Positions 19,392 through 32,179 of a DNA stretch of 64,000 nt are shown in pieces. This DNA comes from Thermohalobaculum sp038534135 (lineage in GTDB: Bacteria > Pseudomonadota > Alphaproteobacteria > Rhodobacterales > Rhodobacteraceae): assembly GCA_038534135.1 (NCBI GenBank), contig JBCAXJ010000011.1, positions 30,618 to 94,617 of the forward strand. The letters run 5' to 3'. The position numbers and the translations under genes are program-made. The notes beneath the pieces are model-generated. The model saw only the letters and a program-made list of their open reading frames with translations, searched no databases and was not told the origin of the DNA. The first letter of the stretch is position 1, and each line of letters opens with the position of its first letter.

Positions 19392-19550
19392 CCGATCCTC
19401 CTACGCTGCTGCGGCAAGCATGTGCCATGAAACGCGCCGCTACGCCAATATCTGGCCCGATCGACGCGTGCGTCTATCCCAATGCTGATGGCGATGGTGG
19501 TGCGTTCCGATATTGTGGCCTCAACGGAAATTCAAACGGGATTGGCTGCC

Positions 19551-20156
19551 ATGAAACTCTACTTTGCACAAAACTCGCGGGCGGTCAGGACGGCCTGGCT
19601 GTTGGAAGAGCTCGGTCTCGATTACGAGCTTGAACGCTTCAAGCTCGGCGACAAGGCGATGCGCGACCCGGAATACCTCGCCAAGAACCCGAACGGGCGT
19701 GTGCCGGTGCTGGAAGACGGCGATGTCCGCATCACCGAATCGACCGCGATCGCGCAGTATCTGGTTGGCCGCTATGGCAACGGGCGCTTTGCCCCACCGG
19801 TCGAAAGCCCAGAGTTTCCCGTCTATCTCCAATGGCTCCATTACGCGGAAGGCATGATCATGATGCCGATGGGCCAGATCGTGGTCGAGACGATCCTTCT
19901 GCCGCCGGAACGCCGGTCCGAGGAACATGCCAAGCGCGCGACCAAGCTGCTCGGCCGGATGCTGGTCGCGGTCGAGGCTCATATGGACGGCCGCGCGTAT
20001 TTGGCCGGGGACTTCACCGCCGCTGATACGATCACCGGCCACGCGGTTCTGATGTGCCGCCGTTTGGGTGCGAACATGGATGGCATGGACAATCTCGCCG
20101 CTTACATGGCGCGGTTGGAGGCCCGCCCGGCGCTTCAGAAAGCCTTCGCACTATGA
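19551..20156 (+). CDS. glutathione S-transferase family protein
   Basis: This 201-residue protein has an N-terminal thioredoxin-like domain (MKLYFAQNSRAVRTAWLLEELGLDYE) with the glutathione contacts NPNGRVPVLEDGDVRITESTAI, and an all-helical C-terminal domain containing YLAGDFTAADTITGH. The start is set at the ATG at 19551; the longer frame from 19482 adds residues unlike the family. It overlaps the enoyl-CoA hydratase by four bases, so the two are co-translated. The substrate is unknown; detoxification or a maleylacetoacetate-isomerase-like reaction are both possible. Confidence 0.85.
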   Translation: MKLYFAQNSRAVRTAWLLEELGLDYELERFKLGDKAMRDPEYLAKNPNGRVPVLEDGDVRITESTAIAQYLVGRYGNGRFAPPVESPEFPVYLQWLHYAEGMIMMPMGQIVVETILLPPERRSEEHAKRATKLLGRMLVAVEAHMDGRAYLAGDFTAADTITGHAVLMCRRLGANMDGMDNLAAYMARLEARPALQKAFAL

Positions 20157-20974
20157 CCGAACGACATCTGGACACGGGCACCGAGCAGCTTCTCGGTTCG
20201 GTCCGGGGCCATGTCGCGACTTTGACCTTCAACCGACCAGAGAAACGCAATGCACTGGGGGACATCGTGACCCCGGCTTTGCGCCGGATGTTGCTCGAGG
20301 TCGATCAGGATCCGGACGTTCGTGTTGTCGTTATCACGGGCGTGGGTCAGGCATTCTGCTCCGGTGGTGACGTGTCCGGCATGGGCGGTGGATCGAGCGG
20401 CGTAAGCCAATTCCATCAGGACAAGGTCCGCGCCTTGCAGCAGAAGCAACACGACCTGACGCTGCGGCTGCACGAACTTACGAAGCCCACGATTGCCTCC
20501 CTGCCCGGCGCTGCCGCGGGCGCTGGCATGTCAATCGCGCTCGCCTGCGATCTGCGAATCGCGTCGGAGAATGCGTTTCTGGTGCCGGGGTTCACGCGGG
20601 TCGGCCTCAGCGGAGACTACGGGGCGAGCTGGTTCCTCAACCGTCTCGTCGGTCCAGCAATAGCCAAGGAACTGTTCTTCACCGGCCGCCGGGTGCAATC
20701 GGACGAGGCGCGCGCTCTCGGCCTGTTCAACCAGGTCGTGGCCTTTCACGATCTCGCGGACCGCACACGCGAGCTGGCCGCGCAGATCGCCAACGGCCCG
20801 CCCATCGCAATCCGGTACATGAAGCAGAATATCGACCGCGCCTCGACCGCGGATCTGCGGACCTGCCTCGACTGGGAAGCCGAACGCACCATCACATGCG
20901 GCGGAACCGAGGATCACAAAGAGGCCGTCTCGGCTTTTCTGGAAAAGCGCGCGCCGATCTTTCAGGGCCGCTGA
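20153..20974 (+). CDS. enoyl-CoA hydratase/isomerase family protein
   Basis: This is a 273-residue crotonase-fold enzyme. The first oxyanion-hole segment is FCSGGDVSGMGG and the second is SLPGAAAGAGMSIALACDLRIAS. A Glu-type catalytic position is not obvious after FTRVGLSGDYGASW: the site has Asp and Gly where classical hydratases have Glu, so a different crotonase reaction is possible. It hydrates or isomerises an acyl-CoA in fatty or aromatic acid breakdown. It starts within the stop of the GST gene. Confidence 0.85.
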   Translation: MTERHLDTGTEQLLGSVRGHVATLTFNRPEKRNALGDIVTPALRRMLLEVDQDPDVRVVVITGVGQAFCSGGDVSGMGGGSSGVSQFHQDKVRALQQKQHDLTLRLHELTKPTIASLPGAAAGAGMSIALACDLRIASENAFLVPGFTRVGLSGDYGASWFLNRLVGPAIAKELFFTGRRVQSDEARALGLFNQVVAFHDLADRTRELAAQIANGPPIAIRYMKQNIDRASTADLRTCLDWEAERTITCGGTEDHKEAVSAFLEKRAPIFQGR

Positions 20975-21065
20975 CCGCGATATTGCAGCGCAGCATCTCA
21001 CCGCTTGCCGTTTCCCGGGCTGACCGTTATTCCGCAGCATGGAATCCGGCAGGGGAGCGAACAGC

Positions 21066-24527
<3,462 letters not shown>

Positions 24528-24642
24528 GCTATCTATCGATAGGGTGGCTGTCAGCCTGCCCTACGGCAAATCATACCCTTCCGGGCTGCCCGCTAATCCG
24601 CTATGGACCGCGCGACCCGGAACACCGACCCGCGAGAGACCC

Positions 24643-27078
24643 ATGAAGTTCACCCTGTCCTGGCTGAAGGAACACCTCGACACCGAGGCGTCCCTGACCG
24701 AGATTACCGATGCCTTGACCGATCTGGGGCTGGAACTGGAGGGCGTCGCGGACCCGGCGGAACGTCTTGGCGCATTCACCATCTGCCGGGTGATCGAGGC
24801 CGTGCAACACCCGAACGCCGACAGGCTGCGGCTCTGCCGGGTCGAGGCTTGGACGAACGGGCCGGACGCACCCTCCGAGGAAGTGCAGGTCGTCTGCGGT
24901 GCGCCGAACGCACGGACAGGGCTGTTCGGTGTTTTTGCACCCTCGGGCACGCACATTCCCGGCACGGGTGTAGACCTGAAGCCCGGCGTCATCCGGGGTG
25001 TCGAGTCCAACGGGATGCTGTGTTCAGAGCGGGAGCTGGAGCTGTCCGATGACCATGACGGCATCATCGATCTGCCTTCGGACGCGCCACTCGGCCAACG
25101 CTACATCGATTATGCGGGTGCCAACGATCCGATGATCGAGATCGCCATCACGCCGAACCGTCCGGACGCATTGGGCATTGCCGGAGTGGCCCGCGACCTT
25201 GCCGCGCGCGGCCTTGGAACGGTGATCTCGCGCGAGATCCCGCAGATCGACGCAAAGTTCGAGAGCCCGTTCACGGTGACGATTGACGATGACGTGCTTG
25301 CCAAGGCGCCTGTCTTCTGCGGGCGCATGATCCGCGGCGTGAAGAACGGGCCCTCGCCCGCGTGGCTGCAGCAGCGCCTGCGCGCTATTGGCCTCCGCCC
25401 AATCTCCGCTCTGGTCGATATCACCAACTACCTGACCTACGACATCAACCGCCCGCTGCACGTCTTCGATGCGGACAAGGTGCAGGGTTCGGGCCTGCGC
25501 GTGCATTGGGCCGAGAAGGGCTCGACGCTCGAAGCTCTGGACGACAAGGAATACACGTTCGAGCCGGACATGATCATGATCTCGGATGAGCATGGCCCGG
25601 AGGCCATCGCCGGGGTCATGGGCGGCAATCCGACCGGGTGTTCGGTGGATACCGTCAACGTCTTCATCGAAAGTGCCTACTGGGATCCGGTCACGACCGC
25701 GTCCACTGGGCGGCGGCTCAAGATCCACTCGGATGCACGCTATCGGTTCGAGCGCGGGATCGATCCCGCCTCTTGCCCGGTCGGAGCCGACATGGGTGCA
25801 GCGATGATCATCGCACTTTGCGGTGGCGAGGCATCGGAGATGGTGATCGCCGGACAGGTGCCGGACACAGCGCGGTCTTACACGCTCCGGCCTGAACGGG
25901 TTGTCTCGCTGGTCGGTATGGAGATCGCGCGCGCCGAGCAAATTCGCATCCTGACCGAGTTGGGTTTCGGCTGCTCGGATGACGGCAGCAACATCGTGGC
26001 CGCAGTGCCGTCATGGCGCCCGGACGTTCTGGGCGAGGCCGATCTGGTCGAGGAAATCGCCCGTATCGCCTCGCTGACAAAGCTCAAGAGCCAGCCGTTG
26101 CCGCGCGCGACCGGCGTTGGTCGCAAGACGCTGACACCGATGCAGACACGTGAACGCAATGCGCGCAGGACACTGGCAGCGATGGGTCTGAACGAGTGTG
26201 TGACCTACTCCTTCATCGCGGAAGAGCATGCCGCCCTGTTCGGCGGCGGCGGAGACTCCGTGCGGCTGGACAATCCGATCTCGTCGGAAATGAGCCACAT
26301 GCGCCCGTCAGCGCTGCCTGGCCTGTTGTCGGCGGCAGCGCGCAACCAGGCGCAGGGCGCGATGGATGTCGCGCTCTTCGAGATTGGTGCAGGTTATCAG
26401 GGCGGCGAGCCGGGCGAGCAGGCCACGACGGCGGATGCCGTGCGGGTCGGCGCACACGCAGCACGCCATTGGTCGGGGGCACGGCGCGTTGTCGACCTCT
26501 ATGACGCCAAGGCAGACGCCGAGGCGGTTCTGGCCGCCCTGGGCGCACCGGTCGCCAAGCTGATGACCGCACGCGAGGCACCGGACTGGTTTCACCCGGG
26601 CCGGTCCGCAGCGTTGAAACTGGGACCAAAGAACACGTTGGCCGTATTCGGTGAATTGCATCCGAAAGTGCTCAAAGCCATGGACATCCGGGGCACGGCG
26701 GTGGCTGTCAGCGTGATGTTGGAAAACCTTCCGCAGGCGAAAGCCAAGAGCACCACGCGGCCCGCACTGCAGCTTTCGAACCTTCAGGCGGTCGAGCGCG
26801 ACTTTGCCTTTGTCGTCGATGCCGGGGTCGAGGCGCAACAGATCGTCCGCGCGGCGATGGGCGGCGACAAGAAGCTGATCTCGGGCGTTGAAGTGTTCGA
26901 CATCTTCGACGGAGGCAAGGCTTCGGACCAGCTTGGCACAGGCAAGAAATCGGTCGCGATCGCGGTCCGCCTGCAACCGGTCAACGAGACCCTGACGGAT
27001 GCCGAGATCGAGGCCGTCGCCGAGAAGATTGTGGCAAGCGTCGCGAAAGCGACCGGTGCTGAGCTTCGAGGCAGCTAA
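24643..27078 (+). CDS. pheT: phenylalanyl-tRNA synthetase beta subunit
   Basis: This 811-residue subunit starts MKFTLSWLKEHLDTEASL and has the tRNA-binding OB domain (VCGAPNARTGLFGVFAPSGTHIPG), the B3/B4 editing domain (GLRPISALVDITNYLTYDINRPLHVFD), B5, the inactive synthetase-like core and the C-terminal ferredoxin-like anticodon-binding domain. It pairs with PheS to charge tRNA-Phe. The start is the ATG at 24643; a frame extension to 24493 would run back into pyc. pheS is not adjacent and not in this window, and the gene follows pyc after 115 bases. Confidence 0.97.
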   Translation: MKFTLSWLKEHLDTEASLTEITDALTDLGLELEGVADPAERLGAFTICRVIEAVQHPNADRLRLCRVEAWTNGPDAPSEEVQVVCGAPNARTGLFGVFAPSGTHIPGTGVDLKPGVIRGVESNGMLCSERELELSDDHDGIIDLPSDAPLGQRYIDYAGANDPMIEIAITPNRPDALGIAGVARDLAARGLGTVISREIPQIDAKFESPFTVTIDDDVLAKAPVFCGRMIRGVKNGPSPAWLQQRLRAIGLRPISALVDITNYLTYDINRPLHVFDADKVQGSGLRVHWAEKGSTLEALDDKEYTFEPDMIMISDEHGPEAIAGVMGGNPTGCSVDTVNVFIESAYWDPVTTASTGRRLKIHSDARYRFERGIDPASCPVGADMGAAMIIALCGGEASEMVIAGQVPDTARSYTLRPERVVSLVGMEIARAEQIRILTELGFGCSDDGSNIVAAVPSWRPDVLGEADLVEEIARIASLTKLKSQPLPRATGVGRKTLTPMQTRERNARRTLAAMGLNECVTYSFIAEEHAALFGGGGDSVRLDNPISSEMSHMRPSALPGLLSAAARNQAQGAMDVALFEIGAGYQGGEPGEQATTADAVRVGAHAARHWSGARRVVDLYDAKADAEAVLAALGAPVAKLMTAREAPDWFHPGRSAALKLGPKNTLAVFGELHPKVLKAMDIRGTAVAVSVMLENLPQAKAKSTTRPALQLSNLQAVERDFAFVVDAGVEAQQIVRAAMGGDKKLISGVEVFDIFDGGKASDQLGTGKKSVAIAVRLQPVNETLTDAEIEAVAEKIVASVAKATGAELRGS

Positions 27079-27204
27079 GCGCCGATAACTGCACAGACTC
27101 TCCAATCTTCAACCAATGGAAGCCGCGATGTCACCATTTTCGGCTTCTATTCGCTTTCTGCGAACGCTAAAGCCCGCAGGGGGCGTGAGAACGGAGGGAA
27201 CCAA

Positions 27205-27627
27205 ATGCTAAACGAGTTCAAAGAGTTTGCCGTCAAAGGCAACGTCGTCGACATGGGCGTCGGCATCGTGATCGGGGCCGCATTCACCACGATCGTCCAG
27301 AGTTTCGTCAAGGACATCGTCAACCCGATCATCGGCCTGTTCACGGGCGGGATCGACTTCTCGAACCTGTTCGTCAACCTGAGCGGGCAGGACGTCGTCT
27401 CGGTCGCGGAAGCCCAGGAAAAGGGCCTCGCCGTTATCAGCTACGGCAACTTCATCAATGCGATCATCGCCTTTCTGATCGTCGCCTGGATCCTGTTTCT
27501 GGTCGTGAAGGGCATCAACCAGTTGAAGCGCGAGGAAGAGGCCGCACCCGAACCGGAAGCCGACCCTGAACCAAGCGCCGAAGAAAAGTTGTTAACCGAG
27601 ATCCGGGATCTGCTCGCGAAGGCCTGA
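27205..27627 (+). CDS. mscL: large-conductance mechanosensitive channel MscL
   Basis: This 140-residue protein begins MLNEFKEFAVKGNVVDMGVGIVIGAAFTTIVQSFVKD, the conserved N-terminal helix and first membrane segment of MscL. A periplasmic loop follows, then a second helix (INAIIAFLIVAWILFLVV) and a charged C-terminal bundle with acidic Pro/Glu repeats. The protein forms a homopentamer that opens under membrane tension to release solutes on osmotic downshock. A strong GGAGGGAA site precedes the ATG. Confidence 0.95.
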   Translation: MLNEFKEFAVKGNVVDMGVGIVIGAAFTTIVQSFVKDIVNPIIGLFTGGIDFSNLFVNLSGQDVVSVAEAQEKGLAVISYGNFINAIIAFLIVAWILFLVVKGINQLKREEEAAPEPEADPEPSAEEKLLTEIRDLLAKA

Positions 27628-27655
27628 CCTATCGATTGGTAGATGTGAGATCTTA

Positions 27656-27675
27656 CCTGCCTATGGATAGGCAGG
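27656..27675. repeat. perfect inverted repeat after mscL
   Basis: CCTGCCTAT-GG-ATAGGCAGG is a nine-pair perfect palindrome 29 bases after the mscL stop and 20 bases before the next gene. No T-run follows. It is related to the CCTACCTATC/CTATCGATAG motifs found at 16955, 21250, 21823 and 24533. Confidence 0.6.
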
Positions 27676-27694
27676 CTTAGGACCGGACGGTGGC

Positions 27695-28327
27695 ATGACG
27701 ACAGTTCGACATCGCCCGGTCTTCCTGTTGCACGGTCTGGGCCGCAACCCTTCCTCGATGTGGATTCTGCGGTTTCACCTCAGGCGCGCAGGGTTAGATG
27801 CACAAACGATCGGCTATCCGTCGACACGGCTGGACCTCGACGGCAACGTCGACTTTGTTCGTTCCGAGCTTTCGCAATGCTCTGGAGCGGAACCCATCGA
27901 TCTTGTCGGTCATTCACTCGGTGGAGTGATCGCCCGGCGCCTTGGTCTAGAGGATGGCCACCCTGAAATTGGCAACATCGTTCAGATAGGGGCGCCGAAC
28001 CTCGGCTCGGCCCTGGCCGACCGGATGGGGCCGTTCTGGGCCATCAGGCGGGCTTGCGGACCGACGATTGCGGACCTGGGCAAGACCTCGACGCCGCTTC
28101 CAACGCTGACAAACGTCACCGCGATTGCCGGTGTGATCGCGTCCGGAAAGGACTCCGCCACATTGCGCGGGCCGCATGACGGTGCGGTCACCGTTCGGTC
28201 AGCCTGGGCAGGTGCCAAACACCGTCACATCGTCCGCCAGGCGCATACGCTACTGCCAACGTCAGCAGCGGTTGCGAGGTTCACGATTGCCGCGCTCCGC
28301 CCAACCGCACACCGGCACCATGCATAG
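27695..28327 (+). CDS. alpha/beta hydrolase, lipase-like
   Basis: This 210-residue protein has FLLHGLGRNPSSMWILRFHLRRAG at the start and the nucleophile elbow VGHSLGGVIA with Ser at residue 74. The arrangement resembles short bacterial triacylglycerol lipase or PGAP1-like proteins: LIDLVGHSLGG.IAR, then IVQIGAPNLGSALAD. A late His (HIVRQAHTLLPTSAAV) is a candidate third catalytic residue. No signal peptide is obvious. The substrate is not known. Confidence 0.82.
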   Translation: MTTVRHRPVFLLHGLGRNPSSMWILRFHLRRAGLDAQTIGYPSTRLDLDGNVDFVRSELSQCSGAEPIDLVGHSLGGVIARRLGLEDGHPEIGNIVQIGAPNLGSALADRMGPFWAIRRACGPTIADLGKTSTPLPTLTNVTAIAGVIASGKDSATLRGPHDGAVTVRSAWAGAKHRHIVRQAHTLLPTSAAVARFTIAALRPTAHRHHA

Positions 28328-28380
28328 CCAACGAAGACCGCCTGCGGTCGCGTGAGCGTGCTCACTCCTGATCTGGACCA

Positions 28381-29901
28381 TTACTCCTGCTCTTCCTCCG
28401 GGTCCAAATCGACAATGATCAGATTCTCAAGGAACGCGATAAGCGCCGATTGGTCATCATCGGACAATGCCGTATAGGCCGCGCGGCTCGCCTGCGCGTC
28501 ACCACCGTGCGCAAGGATTGCCTCGTCCAGCGTCGTCGCATGACCGTTGTGCAGCCATGGCCCCGTCGACGCGACCCCGGCAAGCGAACGCGTCGGCCAG
28601 ACCGACGCTCCGAAACCGTACGCGTCCATCGGATCGGCAAGCGCCGGTCCCATTTCATGACGCTTGAAGTCCGAATACCAACGCACCACCGCCTGACCCT
28701 CCGGGTCCTTATCGAACGCACCCAGGTTCAACTCGTCGCCGGATGCCAGAACGACGTGATTGTTCGGCGAGTCAGCAGTGAGATCGAAGCTCACGGGAAG
28801 CGCCATGCTGAGCCCCAGGTCTTCTGGACGATCACCACTGGGGAAAATCTCGTCGTAGAATCCGGCCTGTTGGCTGGGCTCGGAGAACACGGGATCCTCG
28901 ATCTTCATCTCCGGTCGGTGACAGGTCGCACAGCCGGTCGCCGCGAAGACCTCATCGCCGCGCGTGATCTGAAGACGCTCCGCATCAGGCAGTTCGATCA
29001 CGCCACGATCGGCCAATTCGATCTTCGAGATCGGACGCTCGAGCCCGGCGATATAGACCGACAGTGCGGTAAGATCACCAACGGTCAACTCGCCGATGAC
29101 ACCGTCATGATCGCCATCGATTTTGCCGACGAGTTCATCGGCTTGCATTCCCAGCTCATTGTGCGCGGCACCTCGTGAGAAATCGCGGATCGTCGCGTGC
29201 GTCCCTTTCCAGCCGAACATGCGGACAACCAGATCGGCGTCGACACCGTCGATCCCGGTTTCGTCGCGCCGAGCCGCGCATGCGTCGCCATCGGTTGCGG
29301 GGATGGCGGTCAGCGTGCCGAAGCCAACGCCCTTGGCCTGTAGCGGACCGGTCACCGCCTCGCCCTGCTGACAGGCGGCCTTGTCAATCGCCGCCGCCTG
29401 GGTCTGCAGTTCGGCGGTCATCTCCTCGGCGATCTTCTGCACAGCGCCGAGTGCGACCAGGTGCAACGTGTTCCGCTCAAGGTACAGCGACGGATCGCCG
29501 GTCTGCAGCGGATCGATCGCGACGTTCAGCGCAATGCCACCCGCCCCGTTCGCGTAAGGCAGAGCATGGCACGTGATGCACGCCTGCGCCTGTGGTCCAC
29601 CCTCGCGCGGGGGCAGGTGCGATGCCCACTCGCCTTTGCCTGCGAGATCCGCGCGGGGGTAGCGGGTGAATCGCTGACCGTTCGCAACCTTGGCGCCCAC
29701 GCCGCGCGCCGCTGTGAACGTGGCTTCGGTCAGCTCGTCCCCGGCATCGAATGCTTCGAGGAACGCCGCTTTTGGATCGACAGCAGCCTTGGCGGTCAAC
29801 GCAATCTGATCGACGGGGGCCGGCTCTTCCGCCAAGGAAAGCTGCGGTGTCATCAAACTGCAGGCAATCAGCGGCAGAAAGGTCGTGCGGAGTGAAGTCA
29901 T
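28381..29901 (-). CDS. di-heme cytochrome c (di-heme oxidoreductase-like)
   Basis: This is a 506-residue secreted protein. The ATG at 29901 gives a proper signal peptide ending LSLAEE; a longer frame to 29982 adds non-signal residues. Two covalent heme sites are present, CITCH near residue 110 and CATCH near 325, each placed as in the DUF1111 di-heme oxidoreductase group, which is related to cytochrome c peroxidases. Between them lies DGDHDGVIGELTV, an EF-hand-like loop that could bind calcium. WLHNGHATTLDEAILAHGG near the C-terminus is the conserved block of the second heme domain. It acts in the periplasm; a peroxidase role is an inference. Confidence 0.82.
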   Translation of the reverse strand: MTSLRTTFLPLIACSLMTPQLSLAEEPAPVDQIALTAKAAVDPKAAFLEAFDAGDELTEATFTAARGVGAKVANGQRFTRYPRADLAGKGEWASHLPPREGGPQAQACITCHALPYANGAGGIALNVAIDPLQTGDPSLYLERNTLHLVALGAVQKIAEEMTAELQTQAAAIDKAACQQGEAVTGPLQAKGVGFGTLTAIPATDGDACAARRDETGIDGVDADLVVRMFGWKGTHATIRDFSRGAAHNELGMQADELVGKIDGDHDGVIGELTVGDLTALSVYIAGLERPISKIELADRGVIELPDAERLQITRGDEVFAATGCATCHRPEMKIEDPVFSEPSQQAGFYDEIFPSGDRPEDLGLSMALPVSFDLTADSPNNHVVLASGDELNLGAFDKDPEGQAVVRWYSDFKRHEMGPALADPMDAYGFGASVWPTRSLAGVASTGPWLHNGHATTLDEAILAHGGDAQASRAAYTALSDDDQSALIAFLENLIIVDLDPEEEQE

Positions 29902-29997
29902 CGGCAAACTCGCTTTGGCTGTGTCGACAGTGGCTTGTTCGCGTCCTCCGTTTCCGGATGGACAGGAATGCGACCTGAACACAGCTTATCCGCGATT

Positions 29998-30027
29998 ATC
30001 AATCGGAAATTTCTATTAGAGATTGAT
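29998..30027. promoter_or_regulatory. inverted repeat upstream of the di-heme cytochrome
   Basis: ATCAATC and GATTGAT form seven-base inverted arms separated by 16 bases, in an AT-rich stretch about 97-126 bases before the cytochrome gene start (minus strand). It may be an operator. It does not fit the FNR consensus, which needs a four-base spacer. Confidence 0.3.
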
Positions 30028-30064
30028 CAGTTTTGTGATTGCCGATGCGCTGCACCGTACGTTG

Positions 30065-31186
30065 TCAGCCGCTGCCGAGCACCAGTTTGCTGGAGTAGAC
30101 GTCGATGCCGAGAGCCTCACCGACCGCATAATAGGTCAGCTTGCCCGCGTGCACGTTCAATCCGTTGGCGAGGTGTTCATCATCGCGGCAGGCCTGAGCC
30201 CAGCCCTTGTCGGCCAGCGCCAGCAGATGCGGCATGGTCGCATTGGTCAACGCGATGGTCGAGGAGCGCGCGACGGCGCCGGGCATGTTTGCAACGCAGT
30301 AGTGGATCACGCCGTCGACCTCGTAGATCGGATCTTCGTGCGTCGTAGCCCTCGAAGTCTCGAAGCAGCCGCCCTGGTCGATCGCGACGTCCACCAGCAC
30401 GGCACCTGGCTTCATGCGGGAAAGCTGTTCCCGGCGCACCAGTTTGGGCGCAGCGGCGCCCGGGATCAGCACGGCACCCACGACCAAATCCGATTGCAGG
30501 ACCAGTTCCTCGGTCGAGTCGGCCGAGGAATAGCGCGTCTTGAAAACACCGCCGAACACATCGTCCAGATACTTCAGGCGCGGCAGCGACCGGTCCAGCA
30601 CGGTCACGTCCGCGCCCATCCCGGCGGCGATCCGCGCGGCATGGGTGCCAACAACCCCGCCTCCGATCACCGTGACCTGCGCGGGGCCAACGCCGGGAAC
30701 GCCACCCAAAAGGACCCCGCGCCCGCCATTGGCCTTTTGCAACGCCCAGGCACCGACCTGCGGCGACAGGCGCCCGGCAACCTCGGACATCGGCGCGAGC
30801 AGCGGCAGGCCCCCGGTATCGTCGGTCACTGTTTCATAGGCGATGGCGGTGCACCCAGACGACAACAGATCCTTGGTCTGCTCGGGATCGGGCGCGAGGT
30901 GGAGATATGTGAACAGCACCTGGCCCTCGCGCAACATGGCACGCTCTGCGGCCTGAGGCTCCTTGACCTTCACGATCATCTCGGCCTCGGCAAAGATCTC
31001 GGCGGCGGTGGCGCAGATCTCGGCACCGATGGACGTGTAAGCCTCGTCCGGGAACCCGGCCCCAAGACCTGCACCGGTCTCGACCGATACCTGGTGGCCA
31101 TGAGCGATCGCCTCGCGGCATGTCGCGGGCGTCATGCCGACGCGGAATTCCTGAGCCTTAATCTCTTTGGGGCAGCCGATACGCAT
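30065..31186 (-). CDS. ald: alanine dehydrogenase
   Basis: This 373-residue enzyme interconverts L-alanine and pyruvate with NAD and ammonia. It opens MRIGCPKEIKAQEFRVGMTP, the family's substrate-binding Lys/Arg block. The catalytic His is in YLHLAPD, and the NAD fold reads VTVIGGGVVGTHAARIAAGMGADVTVLD. VDVAIDQGGCFETSRATTHEDP and NMPGAVARSSTIALTNATMPH complete the signature. A GGGAGGG site precedes the ATG at 31186; the frame continues upstream to 31792 only because of GC bias. It is divergent from the molybdenum operon. Confidence 0.95.
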   Translation of the reverse strand: MRIGCPKEIKAQEFRVGMTPATCREAIAHGHQVSVETGAGLGAGFPDEAYTSIGAEICATAAEIFAEAEMIVKVKEPQAAERAMLREGQVLFTYLHLAPDPEQTKDLLSSGCTAIAYETVTDDTGGLPLLAPMSEVAGRLSPQVGAWALQKANGGRGVLLGGVPGVGPAQVTVIGGGVVGTHAARIAAGMGADVTVLDRSLPRLKYLDDVFGGVFKTRYSSADSTEELVLQSDLVVGAVLIPGAAAPKLVRREQLSRMKPGAVLVDVAIDQGGCFETSRATTHEDPIYEVDGVIHYCVANMPGAVARSSTIALTNATMPHLLALADKGWAQACRDDEHLANGLNVHAGKLTYYAVGEALGIDVYSSKLVLGSG

Positions 31187-31306
31187 GGATCCCTCCCGTT
31201 TTTTGTTTTGCGATTGGACACACACTAACGCGGATCCGCCTGTTGTGCGCCACCCCAGCCGCGTCCTGATCTTGACGCAGAGCGACAGGCAGGGGATGTG
31301 GATCCC

Positions 31307-32179
31307 ATGGACGAGTTTCTGATTGCCCCCGATCCTGCGGCGCCGCGCCTGACACGCGCGGTCGGCGGCGTGGATCAGACCGGAGCACCGCTGGACAGTC
31401 GCGTGGTCGAGGAGCGGGCGCTGACGATCTATCTGAACGGGCAGGAGATCGTGACGGCGATGACGATCGGCGACTACCCGGAATACCTCGCGACCGGCTA
31501 CCTTCTGAACCAGGGGATGCTGCTGCGCGATGATCGGGTGACAGGCGTCGAGTATGACGAGGACCTGGAGGTCGTCGTGGTGCGGACCGAGCGGCAAACG
31601 GATTACGAGGAAAAGCTGAAGAAGAAGACCCGGACGTCCGGCTGCGCGGTCGGGACGGTCTTCGGCGACATGATGGAGCAGTTGGAGGGCGTGTCCTTCG
31701 GGCCGGGAGAGGTCCGGACCTCGTGGCTCTATGCGTTGGCGAAGAAGATCAACACCGCGCCATCGCTCTATCTGGAGGCGGGCGCTATCCATGGCACGGT
31801 GCTATGCCATCAGGACGTGCCGCTTGTGTTCATGGAGGATGTCGGGCGCCACAATGCCGTTGACAAGATCGCGGGCTGGATGTTTGCCGAGCGCGTCTCG
31901 GGCGACGGTCACATCCTTTATACGACGGGGCGCCTGACCTCGGAGATGGTGATCAAGACGGCGCTGATGGGGATCCCGGTGCTGGCTTCGCGATCCGGGT
32001 TCACCGCCTGGGGCGTGGAACTGGCGCGGCAGGTTGGTCTGACGCTGATCGGGCGGATGCGGGGCCAGCGGTTCTTATGCTTGAGCGGCGAGGAACGGCT
32101 GGTATTTGACGCGGATGTTTCCTCGGTTGGTGACGAGGATCGCAAGCACAGACGCAAGGGGGGAAGCGATGCAGGCTGA
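31307..32179 (+). CDS. fdhD: formate dehydrogenase accessory sulfurtransferase FdhD
   Basis: This 290-residue protein matches FdhD, which passes sulfur from a cysteine desulfurase to the molybdenum cofactor of formate dehydrogenase. Diagnostic blocks are GDYPEYLATGYLLNQG, VFMEDVGRHNAVDKIAGW, LYTTGRLTSEMV and LASRSGFTAWGVELARQ. The active loop reads TSGC113AVG with a single Cys, where E. coli has two. The ATG at 31307 is preferred over a GTG at 31298 because of spacing from AGGGG. It leads a five-gene operon that overlaps its next gene by 11 bases. No formate dehydrogenase structural gene is in the window. Confidence 0.9.
   Translation: MDEFLIAPDPAAPRLTRAVGGVDQTGAPLDSRVVEERALTIYLNGQEIVTAMTIGDYPEYLATGYLLNQGMLLRDDRVTGVEYDEDLEVVVVRTERQTDYEEKLKKKTRTSGCAVGTVFGDMMEQLEGVSFGPGEVRTSWLYALAKKINTAPSLYLEAGAIHGTVLCHQDVPLVFMEDVGRHNAVDKIAGWMFAERVSGDGHILYTTGRLTSEMVIKTALMGIPVLASRSGFTAWGVELARQVGLTLIGRMRGQRFLCLSGEERLVFDADVSSVGDEDRKHRRKGGSDAG

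Noticed and set aside
29998..30027. FNR box before the di-heme cytochrome
   Set aside because: The inverted arms are 16 bases apart, where FNR needs TTGAT-N4-ATCAA.
30023..31228. 401-residue open frame opposite alanine dehydrogenase
   Set aside because: Fully overlaps a clear ald gene and contains no domain.
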